Shown: positions 44,886 through 55,800 of the stretch, one piece after another
How positions within the stretch are numbered: position 1 is the first letter of the stretch
How the letters are laid out: each line of letters opens with the position of its first letter
Source: JAJCYK01 sp965224285
GTDB lineage: Bacteria > Bacteroidota > Bacteroidia > Cytophagales > Cyclobacteriaceae
DNA length: 64,000 bases
Reading direction: 5' to 3'
Assembly (NCBI GenBank): GCA_965224285.1
Contig: OZ245043.1
Span: 3,844,001-3,908,000 of the forward strand
Program-made: the position numbers and the translations under genes
Notes under the pieces: generated by a model
Databases searched by the model: none
Seen by the model: the letters and a program-made list of their open reading frames with translations, nothing else
Told to the model about the DNA's origin: nothing

Positions 44886-47867
44886 ATGACTCAACAAAGC
44901 AGGCAAACTACGCGCACGCTAGCGGCCTTAAAACCAGGCTACTTTAAAATTGACCGTCGGTCATTGGTTGATCTATACAGGGATACCATGCGTTGGGCTA
45001 GGGGGCTTCGGTTTTCAAGCGGCAATGAGCATGATCAGGCAGATTGGTCTGTATTCTTCGAAGGAGCTGAGGACCATTTCGCTGAACTATCCTCCACGGG
45101 ATCTACATTATACCATAAGGAAGTTACAGCGGGCACCTGTCCTCCTCAATTAGCTCTTTTTCTGACTTTTTTAAAGTTATACAGATACAATCAAGATTAT
45201 TTAAATGAGCTTATTCCTCAGCAATTATATCATTTTTATCATAACCAGTTAAGTCAGCAAAGAAAAGACCTAAAACCTGACAAGGTTTATATCTTCTTTG
45301 AATTAGCCAGGGACGTTGAACATTACTACCTGGAGAAAGGAACTGTGTTATTGGCATCCAGCACTGCAGGTAAGTTAGAGTATGGTACTGATAGGGACAT
45401 TTTTCTAAACAACACCAAGGTGGTGGATTACAAAGCGATTAATAACCCGCAGGTGGTTGGGAAGCCCATCTATGCGCTACCGGTAGCCAATAGCTTGGAT
45501 GGGTTAGGAAAACCACTATCAGAAGGTTTGGGCTGGTATCCATTCGGGAAGCAGCGAGTGCTTTCAACATATGCGGACATAGGCTTTGGTGTTGCCTCTT
45601 CTATGTTCCTGTTAAAAGGAGGTGACAGAACTATTAACCTGGGCTTTAGCCTGGTGGGTGGACAAGAACAGTTGTCAGATTTGAAGTTGACTGCCGATGA
45701 TTTCAAAGCGGAATTAACCGGGTATGAAGGTTGGTTAAGTGCAAAGGTACAATCCGTTAGTTATGAAAACGGATCCTTGAATTTCTCAATTATTTTGGAC
45801 CAGGCTCACCCGGAAGTGGTAAACTATTCAAAGGATCTACATGGGCCGGCATTTGCAAGGGACAACCAACCTGTATTAAAAATTTTGCTTAAGCCGTTGG
45901 CGATCAACCAATACTACCAATGCTTTCGAAAATTGCAATTTGCGAAAATCAGTATAGATCTGTCTGTGGAGGGCGTCAAGGAATTAAGACTTAGTAATGA
46001 TTTTGGGGATTTGGACGCTTCGAAATCTTATCAACCTTTTGGATATAGCCCTGGGGTGGGGGACAATTTTTACATTACTCTAGAGGAGGCCATTTACAAA
46101 CCAATCAACTCTTATCATCTCAATATCTTTTGGAAAGGAAAGCCACCGGATTTCAAGATCCATTACGAAGGATACCTGGGTCCGACTAATAGCCTGGTCA
46201 ATTCGGAAGATGATTTTAAAATACATGCCTACGTGAGTACTTCCAAAAGGTGGCATCAGTTAATCAATGGAAAGACCAACGAGGACACCTATTCCCTGTT
46301 CGCTTCACAGTTGGATCTGCAAATTCCCAAAGATCTACAAAAAAATAAGGTGGAGATTAATCCGGATAGCCGTGAGTTTGCTATTCGACTGACCCTGGCG
46401 GAGCCGTCTTCAGGATTTGGCCATAATCTTTATCCCAGTGTTTATGCGAAAGCCATTATAACTCAATTAAATGATGAACAACCTTATATTCCCAACGAAC
46501 CTTACACCCCGGTTATAGAGGCTGTTGAAATTGGATACCAAGCCAGCGCTTCCTATGATTTGAAAGAGGATCTCCAGGACATCCACTTATTCCATGTAGA
46601 ACCCTTTGGGATAGATAAATTATATCCAGGTGAGAGGTTTAAAAAGCAAACTTTAGGGCTTCCGCTCATGGCCTCCGATTATCAATTATCCGGACACTTG
46701 TATCTAGGTTTGAAGGATCTTCATCCTCCTCAACAATTATCGTTATTCTTCGGAATCCAAGAAGAGCTACCTGTAAATATTCCTGATCCCGAATTCTACT
46801 ACTTAAGTGATAATACTTGGTCACCTCTCACTGGAGGCAATATTCTTTCCGATAGTACTCAGGGGCTGAAAAAATCAGGAATTGTAGTATTAAATATGCC
46901 CAGGGATATTACCAGTGAAAGCTCACGGATGCCCCACGGTTTATACTGGATACGTGTTTCAGTACCCTCAGCCGCTGATGATTTCTATAGAATTTTGACT
47001 GTCCATACCAATGGGGTATCAGCAACATTGCAAGGCCCTTTAAATTTCACCACGGAAATAAATGGTTTATCTCCTGGCAGCATTAAATCCTTTAAGGCAA
47101 AAGTAGCGGAGATAAAGAAAATCCATCAACCGTATGCTTCATTTGACGGAAGACCTGCCGAAACGGAAATGGAGTATTTTACTCGAGTCAGCGAGAAGTT
47201 GAGACACAAGATGCGCGGAATAAGCAGGTGGGATATCGAAAGAATAGTTTTACAAAAATTTCCTGAGATTTTCCAGGTAAAATGCATAGCTCATAGGGAC
47301 GATAAAGGAATTCTTTCACCAGGTAGCATCCATGTGGTGGTGATACCTGTAATCAGGAACTATCAAACCAGAAGAATGCTCAAGCCTACAGTTGCCAGCG
47401 CTGACTTGGAGTCTATTCAAGAGTATATTAGCCGACACACATCAGGGCAGGTAAAGATATTTGTAACCAACCCTGAATTTCAAGAGATCTCATTGGTACT
47501 AAAGGTAAACTTTAATGATAATGTTGATACTGGTTTCTACATTCAACAACTACAAAATGATCTTCAATCTTTCTTCTCCCCATGGGCCTTTAGTTCGGGA
47601 ATAGAAATTAACATGGGCACTACCTTGTACCGTTCGTCCATCATTGAATTTATTGAATCAAATAGCTACGTCAACTTTATATTAAGCATTAAGATCTTAG
47701 TTAATGGGAAAGAAACCGATAGCAATGAAATCGTTGCTGATGAAAGATCAGTTAACGTTTCAGCCAAATACCACCGCATCATAGCGGTAGAAGCCGATTC
47801 AGTTTCCTGCCAAACGGATCAGGGGATTGACCAAATGATCGTCGATGTCAATTTTGATGTGGTCTAA
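44886..47867 (+). CDS. Large baseplate J-like wedge protein (Pvc11-like)
   Basis: The 993-residue protein belongs to the gpJ/Pvc11 class. The N-terminus has SLVDLYRDTMRWARGLRF and QLALFLTFLKLYRYNQDYLNE. The central part contains YIFFELARDVEHYYLEKGTVL, typical of the gp6-like module. The C-terminus has EYFTRVSEKLRHKMRGIS with RWDIERIVLQKFPEIFQVK, the J-domain core that binds the gp25 protein, and a final fold with VNFNDNVDTGFYIQQLQ. It forms the outer wedge ring of the baseplate. Its length agrees with other eCIS homologues. Confidence 0.88.
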   Translation: MTQQSRQTTRTLAALKPGYFKIDRRSLVDLYRDTMRWARGLRFSSGNEHDQADWSVFFEGAEDHFAELSSTGSTLYHKEVTAGTCPPQLALFLTFLKLYRYNQDYLNELIPQQLYHFYHNQLSQQRKDLKPDKVYIFFELARDVEHYYLEKGTVLLASSTAGKLEYGTDRDIFLNNTKVVDYKAINNPQVVGKPIYALPVANSLDGLGKPLSEGLGWYPFGKQRVLSTYADIGFGVASSMFLLKGGDRTINLGFSLVGGQEQLSDLKLTADDFKAELTGYEGWLSAKVQSVSYENGSLNFSIILDQAHPEVVNYSKDLHGPAFARDNQPVLKILLKPLAINQYYQCFRKLQFAKISIDLSVEGVKELRLSNDFGDLDASKSYQPFGYSPGVGDNFYITLEEAIYKPINSYHLNIFWKGKPPDFKIHYEGYLGPTNSLVNSEDDFKIHAYVSTSKRWHQLINGKTNEDTYSLFASQLDLQIPKDLQKNKVEINPDSREFAIRLTLAEPSSGFGHNLYPSVYAKAIITQLNDEQPYIPNEPYTPVIEAVEIGYQASASYDLKEDLQDIHLFHVEPFGIDKLYPGERFKKQTLGLPLMASDYQLSGHLYLGLKDLHPPQQLSLFFGIQEELPVNIPDPEFYYLSDNTWSPLTGGNILSDSTQGLKKSGIVVLNMPRDITSESSRMPHGLYWIRVSVPSAADDFYRILTVHTNGVSATLQGPLNFTTEINGLSPGSIKSFKAKVAEIKKIHQPYASFDGRPAETEMEYFTRVSEKLRHKMRGISRWDIERIVLQKFPEIFQVKCIAHRDDKGILSPGSIHVVVIPVIRNYQTRRMLKPTVASADLESIQEYISRHTSGQVKIFVTNPEFQEISLVLKVNFNDNVDTGFYIQQLQNDLQSFFSPWAFSSGIEINMGTTLYRSSIIEFIESNSYVNFILSIKILVNGKETDSNEIVADERSVNVSAKYHRIIAVEADSVSCQTDQGIDQMIVDVNFDVV

Positions 47868-47878
47868 GCCTTAGCTCC

Positions 47879-48523
47879 ATGAAAAATAGTAATGAAAAAG
47901 ATCTATTAAAGAGGAATTTCAATAGTGGAAGCCGCCCCACGCAACAGCATTTTCACGATTTGATCGATCGGTGTTTTAATGAAACCCGGTCCTCTTATGT
48001 TTCCGGCTATGCAGTCACCACTGATGTCAACGATTCTTTATCCATGAAAACCATCCGTCGGGTGAAGGGACATACTCACCTGGTACCTTATTTTGATCGC
48101 ATAAATACTCAGAGCCCCCATAAGGTTGTCTATCAATATGCAATACCGGTTTGTAACCTGGGTTTCTCATGCGTCCTCTCAAAAGTGACATTGAATATCC
48201 AACTTCCTTTGAGTGCATCCTACGATACTATGGATAATAGTAAGTCAATCAGAATAACCCAGCAGGTAGTCGCTGAATTTATAAGAATAAATAATGGCCC
48301 TCATGAGATCTACCTGGAAAACCAGGTGGACTTGAGTGACAGCCGATTAGAAATTGAATTGAATCATGCGGAAGAAAACTGGTTGGGAATCGGGATTGAT
48401 ATCGGCGTAAACTACACTATCAAGTCTGACAAAGCGGTTTCCGATGAGTTCAAAATAACGGACGATAACGAAGATCGTTTAGAGCATATATTTGGCCCTG
48501 CCGGTTGCATATTCACGCCTTGA
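47879..48523 (+). CDS. eCIS-operon protein of unknown function with a fibre-type N-terminus
   Basis: The 214-residue protein sits between the two large baseplate genes. The N-terminus (LLKRNFNSGSRPTQQHF then HDLIDRCFNETRSSY) resembles the 'F-x-x-G-x-x-P-T-x-x-x-F-x-x-L-I-D' start of some phage-tail fibre or collar proteins. The remainder is beta-rich, with repeated ISLEx-type strands and no catalytic motif. It could be a short tail-fibre or baseplate accessory replacing a Pvc13-like fibre. I recognise no named family. It overlaps nothing, ends 10 bases before the next start and keeps operon spacing. Confidence 0.55.
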   Translation: MKNSNEKDLLKRNFNSGSRPTQQHFHDLIDRCFNETRSSYVSGYAVTTDVNDSLSMKTIRRVKGHTHLVPYFDRINTQSPHKVVYQYAIPVCNLGFSCVLSKVTLNIQLPLSASYDTMDNSKSIRITQQVVAEFIRINNGPHEIYLENQVDLSDSRLEIELNHAEENWLGIGIDIGVNYTIKSDKAVSDEFKITDDNEDRLEHIFGPAGCIFTP

Positions 48524-48533
48524 TAGGAAAGTT

Positions 48534-50882
48534 ATGATTTCATCCAAAGGTATTTCGAAACATCCACCTAAAGAGCCCCCCCTCGATTTCGAAAGATTGA
48601 GAGAAGAGGGTATGCATTTGTTACAAAAATTATCCGGCAAAATATGGACCGACCACAATTTACATGATCCGGGTATTACCATTTTGGAGATCCTCTGTTA
48701 TGCGCTCACCGATCTGGGTTATCAAACTCAAATACTTTCAGATGCCTTTAAAACAGATAGCCCCGTTGGGCTAGGTGATGTTGAATCCTCCTACTCTTTC
48801 AAAGAGGACTTGTTATTGGTTAATCCAGTCACCAAAAACGACTTTGAGACTTTTATTGAAAACAATTTTCATGAAGTAACTGCTGCCTGGATTGATAACT
48901 ATCCATTGAGGTACCAAGATGAGTTAGTTAACGGGGGTTACCACGTTGCGTTGTATTTAAAACCGCAGGAGAATCTGCTTAAACCTAATGTTAATACCAT
49001 TAACCTCAAGGTTAAGAAGAAGGCAGAATTGGGGGTGATCCTATTTGATCTTGAAAATCGTCGGCTACAATGGGAATACATACGATCTATAGAGAGTTGT
49101 ACTATTGACCGCGACAGTTACTTCCCATTTGAGAAACATCACTGCCAGATCGAATTGGATTTGGAAATTCTATATAAAAATAAAAGACTTCCCCGTACTC
49201 GTAGACTCAAAGCCAGAATAAACATTGAACCTATTGGTTTTGACTCAAAGAAAGGTCTTACTGTTAAAAAACTTAAGAAGAATATTCTTAAGCAATTGGA
49301 GGGAGAAGAATTTTTAGCGGCGCTACGCCAGCAACTGGAATTTGAAAAAGAGAAGTGGGGGCTATTGACCCAGATTCGAAGCCGTTTGTTGAATTATCGA
49401 AATATAGGAGAACATTTCATAAAGTTCCAGATAGTTAGTGTGCAGGAGATTGTAATCAAAGGTGAAGTAATCTTGGAAGACAATCAGCTAAACCCCGCAG
49501 CACTGGTATCTAATATTTACGATCGACTGGACGATTTTCTCCTGGGAATGATATTTCAGTCAAAGTTAAGCACTCGGAATGGGCATCGGAATATCCTTTA
49601 TGGGTCCAATTTAATTGAAGAATTAATTAAGCTACCAGAAATTAAAGCTGTAGAATTATGGTATTTAAATCTATTAGTTGATGGAGTGCCTACCGTGTCC
49701 ACCTCGGAGGAGAGTTCCCTGGACTGCATTCAACTGAAAAAATTTTCTCATTATGTACCCAAAATAAATAGGAGGAAATCACGAATATATCTCAAATCAG
49801 CAGGGGATGAAATAGAGGTGGATCTCCACGATTTGCGGTTGGACTATCATCCGGATAATAGTTTGCCACCTCTTACCCTTGAGGCAATAGCAGATGCCAA
49901 AAGGCCCATTAAAGCTCCGGCATTATCCGGCATTGGAGAGTACCGTACCATACAGGATGATTTTCCTAAAAACTATCGCCTTGATCATCAGGGTGATTCC
50001 ACCCTGCTGCCTGAAGGGATCTCAATTAAGGTTCAGCAGCTAAAGCACTACCTTTTTTTCTTTGAAAGGATCCTGGTTGACTATGCCCATCGGCTGGCCA
50101 AATTTGGATCCACCCTAAGTATAGACCAAGATCAAAATTCCGAGGAAGATGAATACCTTAGGTTAGCTCGATCAATCCCCGATTTAACATCTTATGAATT
50201 GGCAAAGGATCTGGTAGACCCTGCACCTATAGAGGAAGGTTCAGCTAAAGCTGTAACGGATAAGCATAGGCTACTCGACCACATGCTTGCCAGGTTCGCT
50301 ACGGTTTACCAAGGTATCGATAGGGATGAAAAATCATTGAGCAGCAAGATTAAGCTCTTAAAGGACATTGCCTCGGTTTCAGGTCAACGAGGCTTAGGTA
50401 TACCACTAAACCGGGATTCTAAAACTATTTGGGAAGGAGATCTGCTATCCGGGTTTGAAAAAAGAATTCATCGACTGTTGGGGATTAACGCCCATCCCAC
50501 GCTCCAAAAACTAACCGAGATAAACGCCAAGGAGCCGCAGGGCTTTTATTTTGTAGAACATCTATTATTGGTTCAGACATGGGATGAAGGCTTGTTTCCC
50601 AAGAAGTATAACCGGGCAGCTGAGCTACTCCAGGAATACCTCCTGGATCTAAGCCATCAACAAAGATCCAGAGAGTTTTATTCATTCCAAATATCCATAG
50701 TGCTCCCGGCATGGTACCCGGCCTGGAATCAACAACGAGCAGTGATTGAAAAGGTTATCCGTGCTGAGGTTCCAGCCCATATTCTAGCTCATTTTCACTG
50801 GCTTGACAAAGCGGATTTAACCGAATTTGAAATTTTGTTTGCGGATTGGATGGAAGCTATTCTTCATCTTAATAATCAATGA
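48534..50882 (+). CDS. Second large baseplate protein (Pvc12-like)
   Basis: I start at the ATG at 48534, because the open frame to 48492 would overlap the previous gene. The 782-residue protein has FERLREEGMHLLQKLSGKI, TDHNLHDPGITILEIL and CYALTDLGYQTQ near the N-terminus, an eCIS baseplate signature, and the later motif IQDDFPKNYRLDHQGDS. The C-terminal region with YFVEHLLLVQTWDEGLFP then FQISIVLPAWYPAW agrees with the Pvc12/Afp12 family. It forms part of the baseplate near the sheath base. It overlaps the tape measure gene by ATGA (50879-50882). Confidence 0.85.
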   Translation: MISSKGISKHPPKEPPLDFERLREEGMHLLQKLSGKIWTDHNLHDPGITILEILCYALTDLGYQTQILSDAFKTDSPVGLGDVESSYSFKEDLLLVNPVTKNDFETFIENNFHEVTAAWIDNYPLRYQDELVNGGYHVALYLKPQENLLKPNVNTINLKVKKKAELGVILFDLENRRLQWEYIRSIESCTIDRDSYFPFEKHHCQIELDLEILYKNKRLPRTRRLKARINIEPIGFDSKKGLTVKKLKKNILKQLEGEEFLAALRQQLEFEKEKWGLLTQIRSRLLNYRNIGEHFIKFQIVSVQEIVIKGEVILEDNQLNPAALVSNIYDRLDDFLLGMIFQSKLSTRNGHRNILYGSNLIEELIKLPEIKAVELWYLNLLVDGVPTVSTSEESSLDCIQLKKFSHYVPKINRRKSRIYLKSAGDEIEVDLHDLRLDYHPDNSLPPLTLEAIADAKRPIKAPALSGIGEYRTIQDDFPKNYRLDHQGDSTLLPEGISIKVQQLKHYLFFFERILVDYAHRLAKFGSTLSIDQDQNSEEDEYLRLARSIPDLTSYELAKDLVDPAPIEEGSAKAVTDKHRLLDHMLARFATVYQGIDRDEKSLSSKIKLLKDIASVSGQRGLGIPLNRDSKTIWEGDLLSGFEKRIHRLLGINAHPTLQKLTEINAKEPQGFYFVEHLLLVQTWDEGLFPKKYNRAAELLQEYLLDLSHQQRSREFYSFQISIVLPAWYPAWNQQRAVIEKVIRAEVPAHILAHFHWLDKADLTEFEILFADWMEAILHLNNQ

Positions 50883-52801
50883 AACCGCAAATTCATCATA
50901 TCAAACAGCAAAAACTGCAGTTTCATTTTAAGGAGCAATCAGCGGCATTCCGGTGGAATCGGGAAGGGGCCAATTTCTTTAACCGGGAGATCGTACCCCC
51001 ATTGACCTCCATATTTGATGAGCTATTTCCTGCTCATCACCACCTGGTGGTAGAGCGACTGGAGGTGGATATCGGAGTTGTTTCGGAGGATGCTTTAAAA
51101 AGTGAAATCTTAAAGGCGCTGAGTAAAAAACTGAAGGGCATTCAAATTACAGGGCCTGGCAATATAAAGACTAATCACCGAGATACTACTGAGGATATAT
51201 CCGTAAGCGAGACTACAATCCATGTTATGCTTTTGGATTACCTAATTTTTTTTCTTCGTTATGGTGTGTTACCATGGAACAGCTTTGTCGACAATCTGGA
51301 GAAGTTAGAGAGTGCCATCCTGGAAAAAATAATAGCCAAGGGGGATATACAAGAATCAGAGGCCTACCGGGTTTTAGTGAAAATGATCAGAAGGCCATCA
51401 ACCCGGTACCGGCTGCATCAACAGTTTAGCGAGAGTTTTAGTAGTACAGTTTTTGAAATAACCTCCCCCCTGTATCTAAAACTAAAAGTCATAGCCATGG
51501 CCTTTATACAAATTGTAAAGGCTTTAGGCCGCGCCGTGAATGATGGGAAACAATTGGTTGATCGCTTGGAAAGTTCACCTTTGATTTGGTTTGCTAGCAA
51601 AGAAAAGTCTCTGGATGATCAATCAATCATACGATTTGTCAATTGGCTGCTGGTAACCGTCAGTGCTTCTTATCCCGATTTAAACCCTGGGGAATTAGCC
51701 AAAGAAATGATCGAGAAGATGCTGGAGCAGAAGAGGCAAAACCAACATCAGGAACTACTGCAGCTATTAGCCAATTTCCCCTCAGTTGATAACAGTGGAC
51801 GTCGGGAATCAGATAAGACCGACCTTACTCATCTGGAAAGTTCTGAGGGGGAAGAAACGGGAAGCGAGCACCAGCAAGAGAATATCGGCAAAGATGACAT
51901 TCCGAAAAATAAACTGGCAAAACCTAAAACTGATGCTCAAAGGGAAATTGGCCAAACACCATCTCCGGCAGATGGGAAATCTCCCAACGAAGAAACCAGC
52001 GCTACCTCAAATGAAAAAAAACGTTTCAATGACGAAGATAAAAATAAGGTATTACCTGAGCAGGCAGTAGAGCCAGAACCCCAGTCAGACAAATCAAAAT
52101 TAGTGCCGGGTCAGAGCTCAATCCTATCCGTGAAAGATGATTCTATGACTGATCCGGTTTTAGCTAAGGGCATGGATAGCAATCAATTTGCAGAATCAAA
52201 ACCAGGGGTGGGAACCAGTGAAACGGAAACTGACCAACCGACAGAGCCGGAATATCCAGTGGAGTGGTGGGATGAGATGGAATATGATGATATGCCAGAG
52301 GATTATTACCTGCTAAACGCCGGTTTGGTCTTATGCTGGCCATATCTGGCAACATTGTTTGACCGCCTTCAGTACGTCAGAAAAAAGCAATGGATAGACG
52401 TTAAAAATCAGGAACGGGCCATCCAACTGGTAGGATTTCTAGCCTCGGGAAAGATGCACCAGGAAGAACCCGAGCTTCTACTACCAAAGTTTATGTGTGG
52501 ATGGCCGCTAAGTAAACCCGTTGCAAGAAGTATCGAGCTTAACCAAGCAGAAACCGACCAGGCTGAACACATGCTTGAAGCCTTAATTTCAAATTGGAAA
52601 ATTTTAAAAACTACTTCTGTGATGGGCTTAAGGGATGGTTTTTTATTGCGTGAGGGTAAGTTGTTTAAGGAAGATAAGTTGCAGTGGAGGCTAATTGTGG
52701 AGCAAAAAAGCATAGATCTATTACTTGATCACCTGCCCTACACTATTTCAGTGATAAAACTTCCATGGATCAAACCTATATTAAAAGTAGACTGGGCTTG
52801 A
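50879..52801 (+). CDS. eCIS tape measure protein (CIS_TMP, Pvc14-like)
   Basis: The 640-residue protein starts with IHHIKQQKLQFHFKEQS then FFNREIVPPLTSIFDELFP. It ends with the conserved block LLNAGLVLCWPYLATLFDRL, QERAIQLVGFLASG and LPKFMCGWPL, which identifies the CIS tape measure family. The middle (about 300-460) is an acidic Ser/Pro/Glu-rich disordered linker. Its length should set the length of the tube, so the rod is expected to be short to medium. It overlaps the baseplate gene by ATGA and is followed 32 bases later by the first cargo gene. No AAA+ ATPase gene follows, as it does in many eCIS. Confidence 0.85.
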   Translation: MKPQIHHIKQQKLQFHFKEQSAAFRWNREGANFFNREIVPPLTSIFDELFPAHHHLVVERLEVDIGVVSEDALKSEILKALSKKLKGIQITGPGNIKTNHRDTTEDISVSETTIHVMLLDYLIFFLRYGVLPWNSFVDNLEKLESAILEKIIAKGDIQESEAYRVLVKMIRRPSTRYRLHQQFSESFSSTVFEITSPLYLKLKVIAMAFIQIVKALGRAVNDGKQLVDRLESSPLIWFASKEKSLDDQSIIRFVNWLLVTVSASYPDLNPGELAKEMIEKMLEQKRQNQHQELLQLLANFPSVDNSGRRESDKTDLTHLESSEGEETGSEHQQENIGKDDIPKNKLAKPKTDAQREIGQTPSPADGKSPNEETSATSNEKKRFNDEDKNKVLPEQAVEPEPQSDKSKLVPGQSSILSVKDDSMTDPVLAKGMDSNQFAESKPGVGTSETETDQPTEPEYPVEWWDEMEYDDMPEDYYLLNAGLVLCWPYLATLFDRLQYVRKKQWIDVKNQERAIQLVGFLASGKMHQEEPELLLPKFMCGWPLSKPVARSIELNQAETDQAEHMLEALISNWKILKTTSVMGLRDGFLLREGKLFKEDKLQWRLIVEQKSIDLLLDHLPYTISVIKLPWIKPILKVDWA

Positions 52802-52833
52802 ATCCGTGATTTGACCAATAAAGAGCATCAGTT

Positions 52834-55800
52834 TTGAGAGCAGCTCCTGTAAAAACAAATGAGCCGGCTAATAAAGGAAAAGCAAAGCCGTTTTTCCAGA
52901 GACAGACTCAGCCCACTTTTTTTGGGGATTCCAGTTTTGAAGATAGGGGCTCAACATTTTTTAGCCCGGATGCCATTCAAACAAAACTTACCATAGGCCA
53001 GCCAGGTGATCGTTATGAAGTTGAGGCTGATGCCATGGCCGATAGGGTGGTTCAAAAACTTTCGTCCCCGGCTGCTGTATCCCCCGATTCAGAACTTGAG
53101 TTCCAAAGGAAGTGCCAGCAGTGTGAACACGAAGAGGATATCCAAAAGAAGGAGAACCAGGGAGAACCAATAGACACTGCTATACCCTCCTCGATGGAGG
53201 TCCAACCTTTAACCGGGCAAGTTGCCCAAATGCAACTCTCCAACTCCCCCGCAAATAATAACGGGAGCGCTGTTCAATTAGAAGTACAAACAGAAGAAGA
53301 CCTACCGGAAAAAGAGGAAGACGATCCGGAAGAGGCGCATTTAGCTCAGTTAAAGGTTTATTTACAAGCTACCGATGAAGAGGATAGTATTCAAAGAAGC
53401 TGCCGGGAATGTGAGGAGGGAGAGCGCGAAGTGCTTTTCAAATTAGATCCTTTATTGCAAAGAAATCCCAATTCAGATGCCAGAGACGAGGCCTCAATTC
53501 GGGATCGAGTTTTGCAAATAGCACATCAGGAGCTAGGTAAAGTGGAAGCTTCGAAAACCGATGCATCAGGCCGACGGATAGGATATGAAAGATTACTGGA
53601 ATATTTCCACCTGGCTGCACCCGGAGAATGGCCAGATGGGGTAATCAAATTTAAAAGACCAGGGTTCCCCTCGTGGTGCGGTATATTTTCTGTGTACACC
53701 ATTAAAACCGCGGGAATTGACCTGGGCAATTGGCAGATGGGTAAAGGTGTTTCAGCTTTTAATTCGCTGAAGGTTACTAATAATCCAAAGCCAGGTGATA
53801 TTGGGTATATTGATCAACCCTATCAACATCATTGCATTGTTACTGAGGTAAGCGGGGATACTGTTAAAAGCATTGATGGTAATAGCGGCTGGTACAGTGA
53901 GGTTATTGAAAAGACCAGGCCACGCAGTCAGTTTACCGGTTTTTTTACTCCCTTTACCGGATCCGAGAAATTCCTTCAGCCAAAAGAGGATGGGACAATT
54001 TCAGGCCCTGCACAACATTCCCTGACCGATAGACTGCACAGCTCCAAAGGGAAGGGAACTCCTTTAGACAGGGATACCGGTCAACAGATGGGGCAAGCCT
54101 TTAATGCCGATTTTAGCCAAGTAAGAATTCATACCGGGAGTGAAGCGGTTGAGATGAGCCAGTCACTAGGGGCACAAGCCTTTACCCACGGGAGTGATGT
54201 CTATTTCAACAAAGGCAAATACGATGTCGATTCCAATCAAGGCAAACATCTGCTGGCACATGAACTTACCCATACCATTCAACAAGGCGCTGCCTTACAA
54301 AAGAAACCCAAGATCACCGCCACCAGCAATCAGGTCCAGCGGTTACCGGATTTTGTGGCCTCTGAAATAAACGACTACGCCAGGCATATTCCCGGCTGGA
54401 ATCTTTTCTGTGTGATCGTTGGATTCAATCCACTGCTTATGGCTACAGTGGACCGCAACGCCACTAATCTACTGGAAGGATTGTTCGGCTTGGTTCCCGG
54501 GGGCACCTATATATTTGATCGCCTGAGGGAATATGAAATAGTAGACCAGGCCTATAACTGGGTAACCGGAAAATTAGTCGATTTACAACTCACCAGAACC
54601 GGCCTGGAGCGTATGTTGGAAGAAGTCTATGAGGATATGGAAATTGTACGGCTGGATGCGGTGAGTTATAATATAGGAGTATTAGAACGCAAATTCCAGA
54701 ATTTATATAATCGGGTGGTATCCTTTGCTTCTCAGGTAGCGGACAAGATTCTGGGCATGATCAAGGAGGTGTTGATGGAGACACTGAGGTCGCTGGCTGC
54801 ATCCATTCCCGGTTATAATCTTCTGATTAAGATCTTGGGTTATGATCCTTTGACTGACCAGGAAGTCGAAGCTACCACTGCGGAGATCATCGAGGATTTC
54901 CTCATTCTCATCGGGGCCACCCAAGAGTTGGAAAAAATGAAGGAATTAGGGACTCTGGAGGAGACCGCCGCCTGGATAGATGAGCAACTTGCCTTGTTGA
55001 ATTTCAGCCTGGAAGAAATCAAAATGTTGTTTGCCGAAGCCTGGGATGCATTTTCCCTGGCAGATCTGGCGGATCCCATAGGGGCGGTCAGAAGAACCGT
55101 GGCCATATTTACTCCGTTGGCCACCCGGGTATTCAATTTTGCCTGGAATGTTTCTGCCAAAGTGTTTGAGTTCATTAAGCAGGCCCTGCTTAATTATCTG
55201 AAGAGTTTCGCCAATGAAGTTCCGGGATATCATCTGCTTACCGTAATCCTGGGCAAAGATCCTTTTACGGAAGAGGTAGTGCCCAGTACTGCAGAAAATA
55301 TAATTCGAGGATTCATGGGATTAATTCCCGGAGGTGAAGCCCAATTCCAACAAATGAAGGAGTCGGGAGCTATTGCCCGTACCGCAGCCTGGATTGAGGG
55401 TGAAATTGCTGCCCTGGGAATGACCTGGGAATACATCAAAGGTATGTTTCTGGAGATCTGGAATTCTTTTACCATTGCAGATCTTTTCACCCCCATACCT
55501 GCATTCCAACGAATTATAAACCGCTTCGGGGAGCCATTGGGAAGGATTTTGCGGTTTCTGGTAAGGGTAGTGCTGAAGATCATCGAGATCATCCTGGAGA
55601 TCATGAAATTCCCCCTGGATATTATCCGTCAGATCATAGCCAATGCCCGCCAGGCCTTCCAGGATATTAAGCGGGATCCCATAGGGTTTCTTAAGAATTT
55701 GCTGCGGGCGGTCAAAGAGGGTTTCTCAATGTTCTTTGGCAACATTGCCACTCACCTGCTGAATGGCGTTACCGGGTGGCTCTTCGGCCAGTTGGAAAAT

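Noticed and set aside
38686..52801. Prophage or tailed phage
   Set aside because: There is no capsid, portal, terminase, integrase or lysis cassette, and the tape measure and baseplate genes are of the eCIS families.
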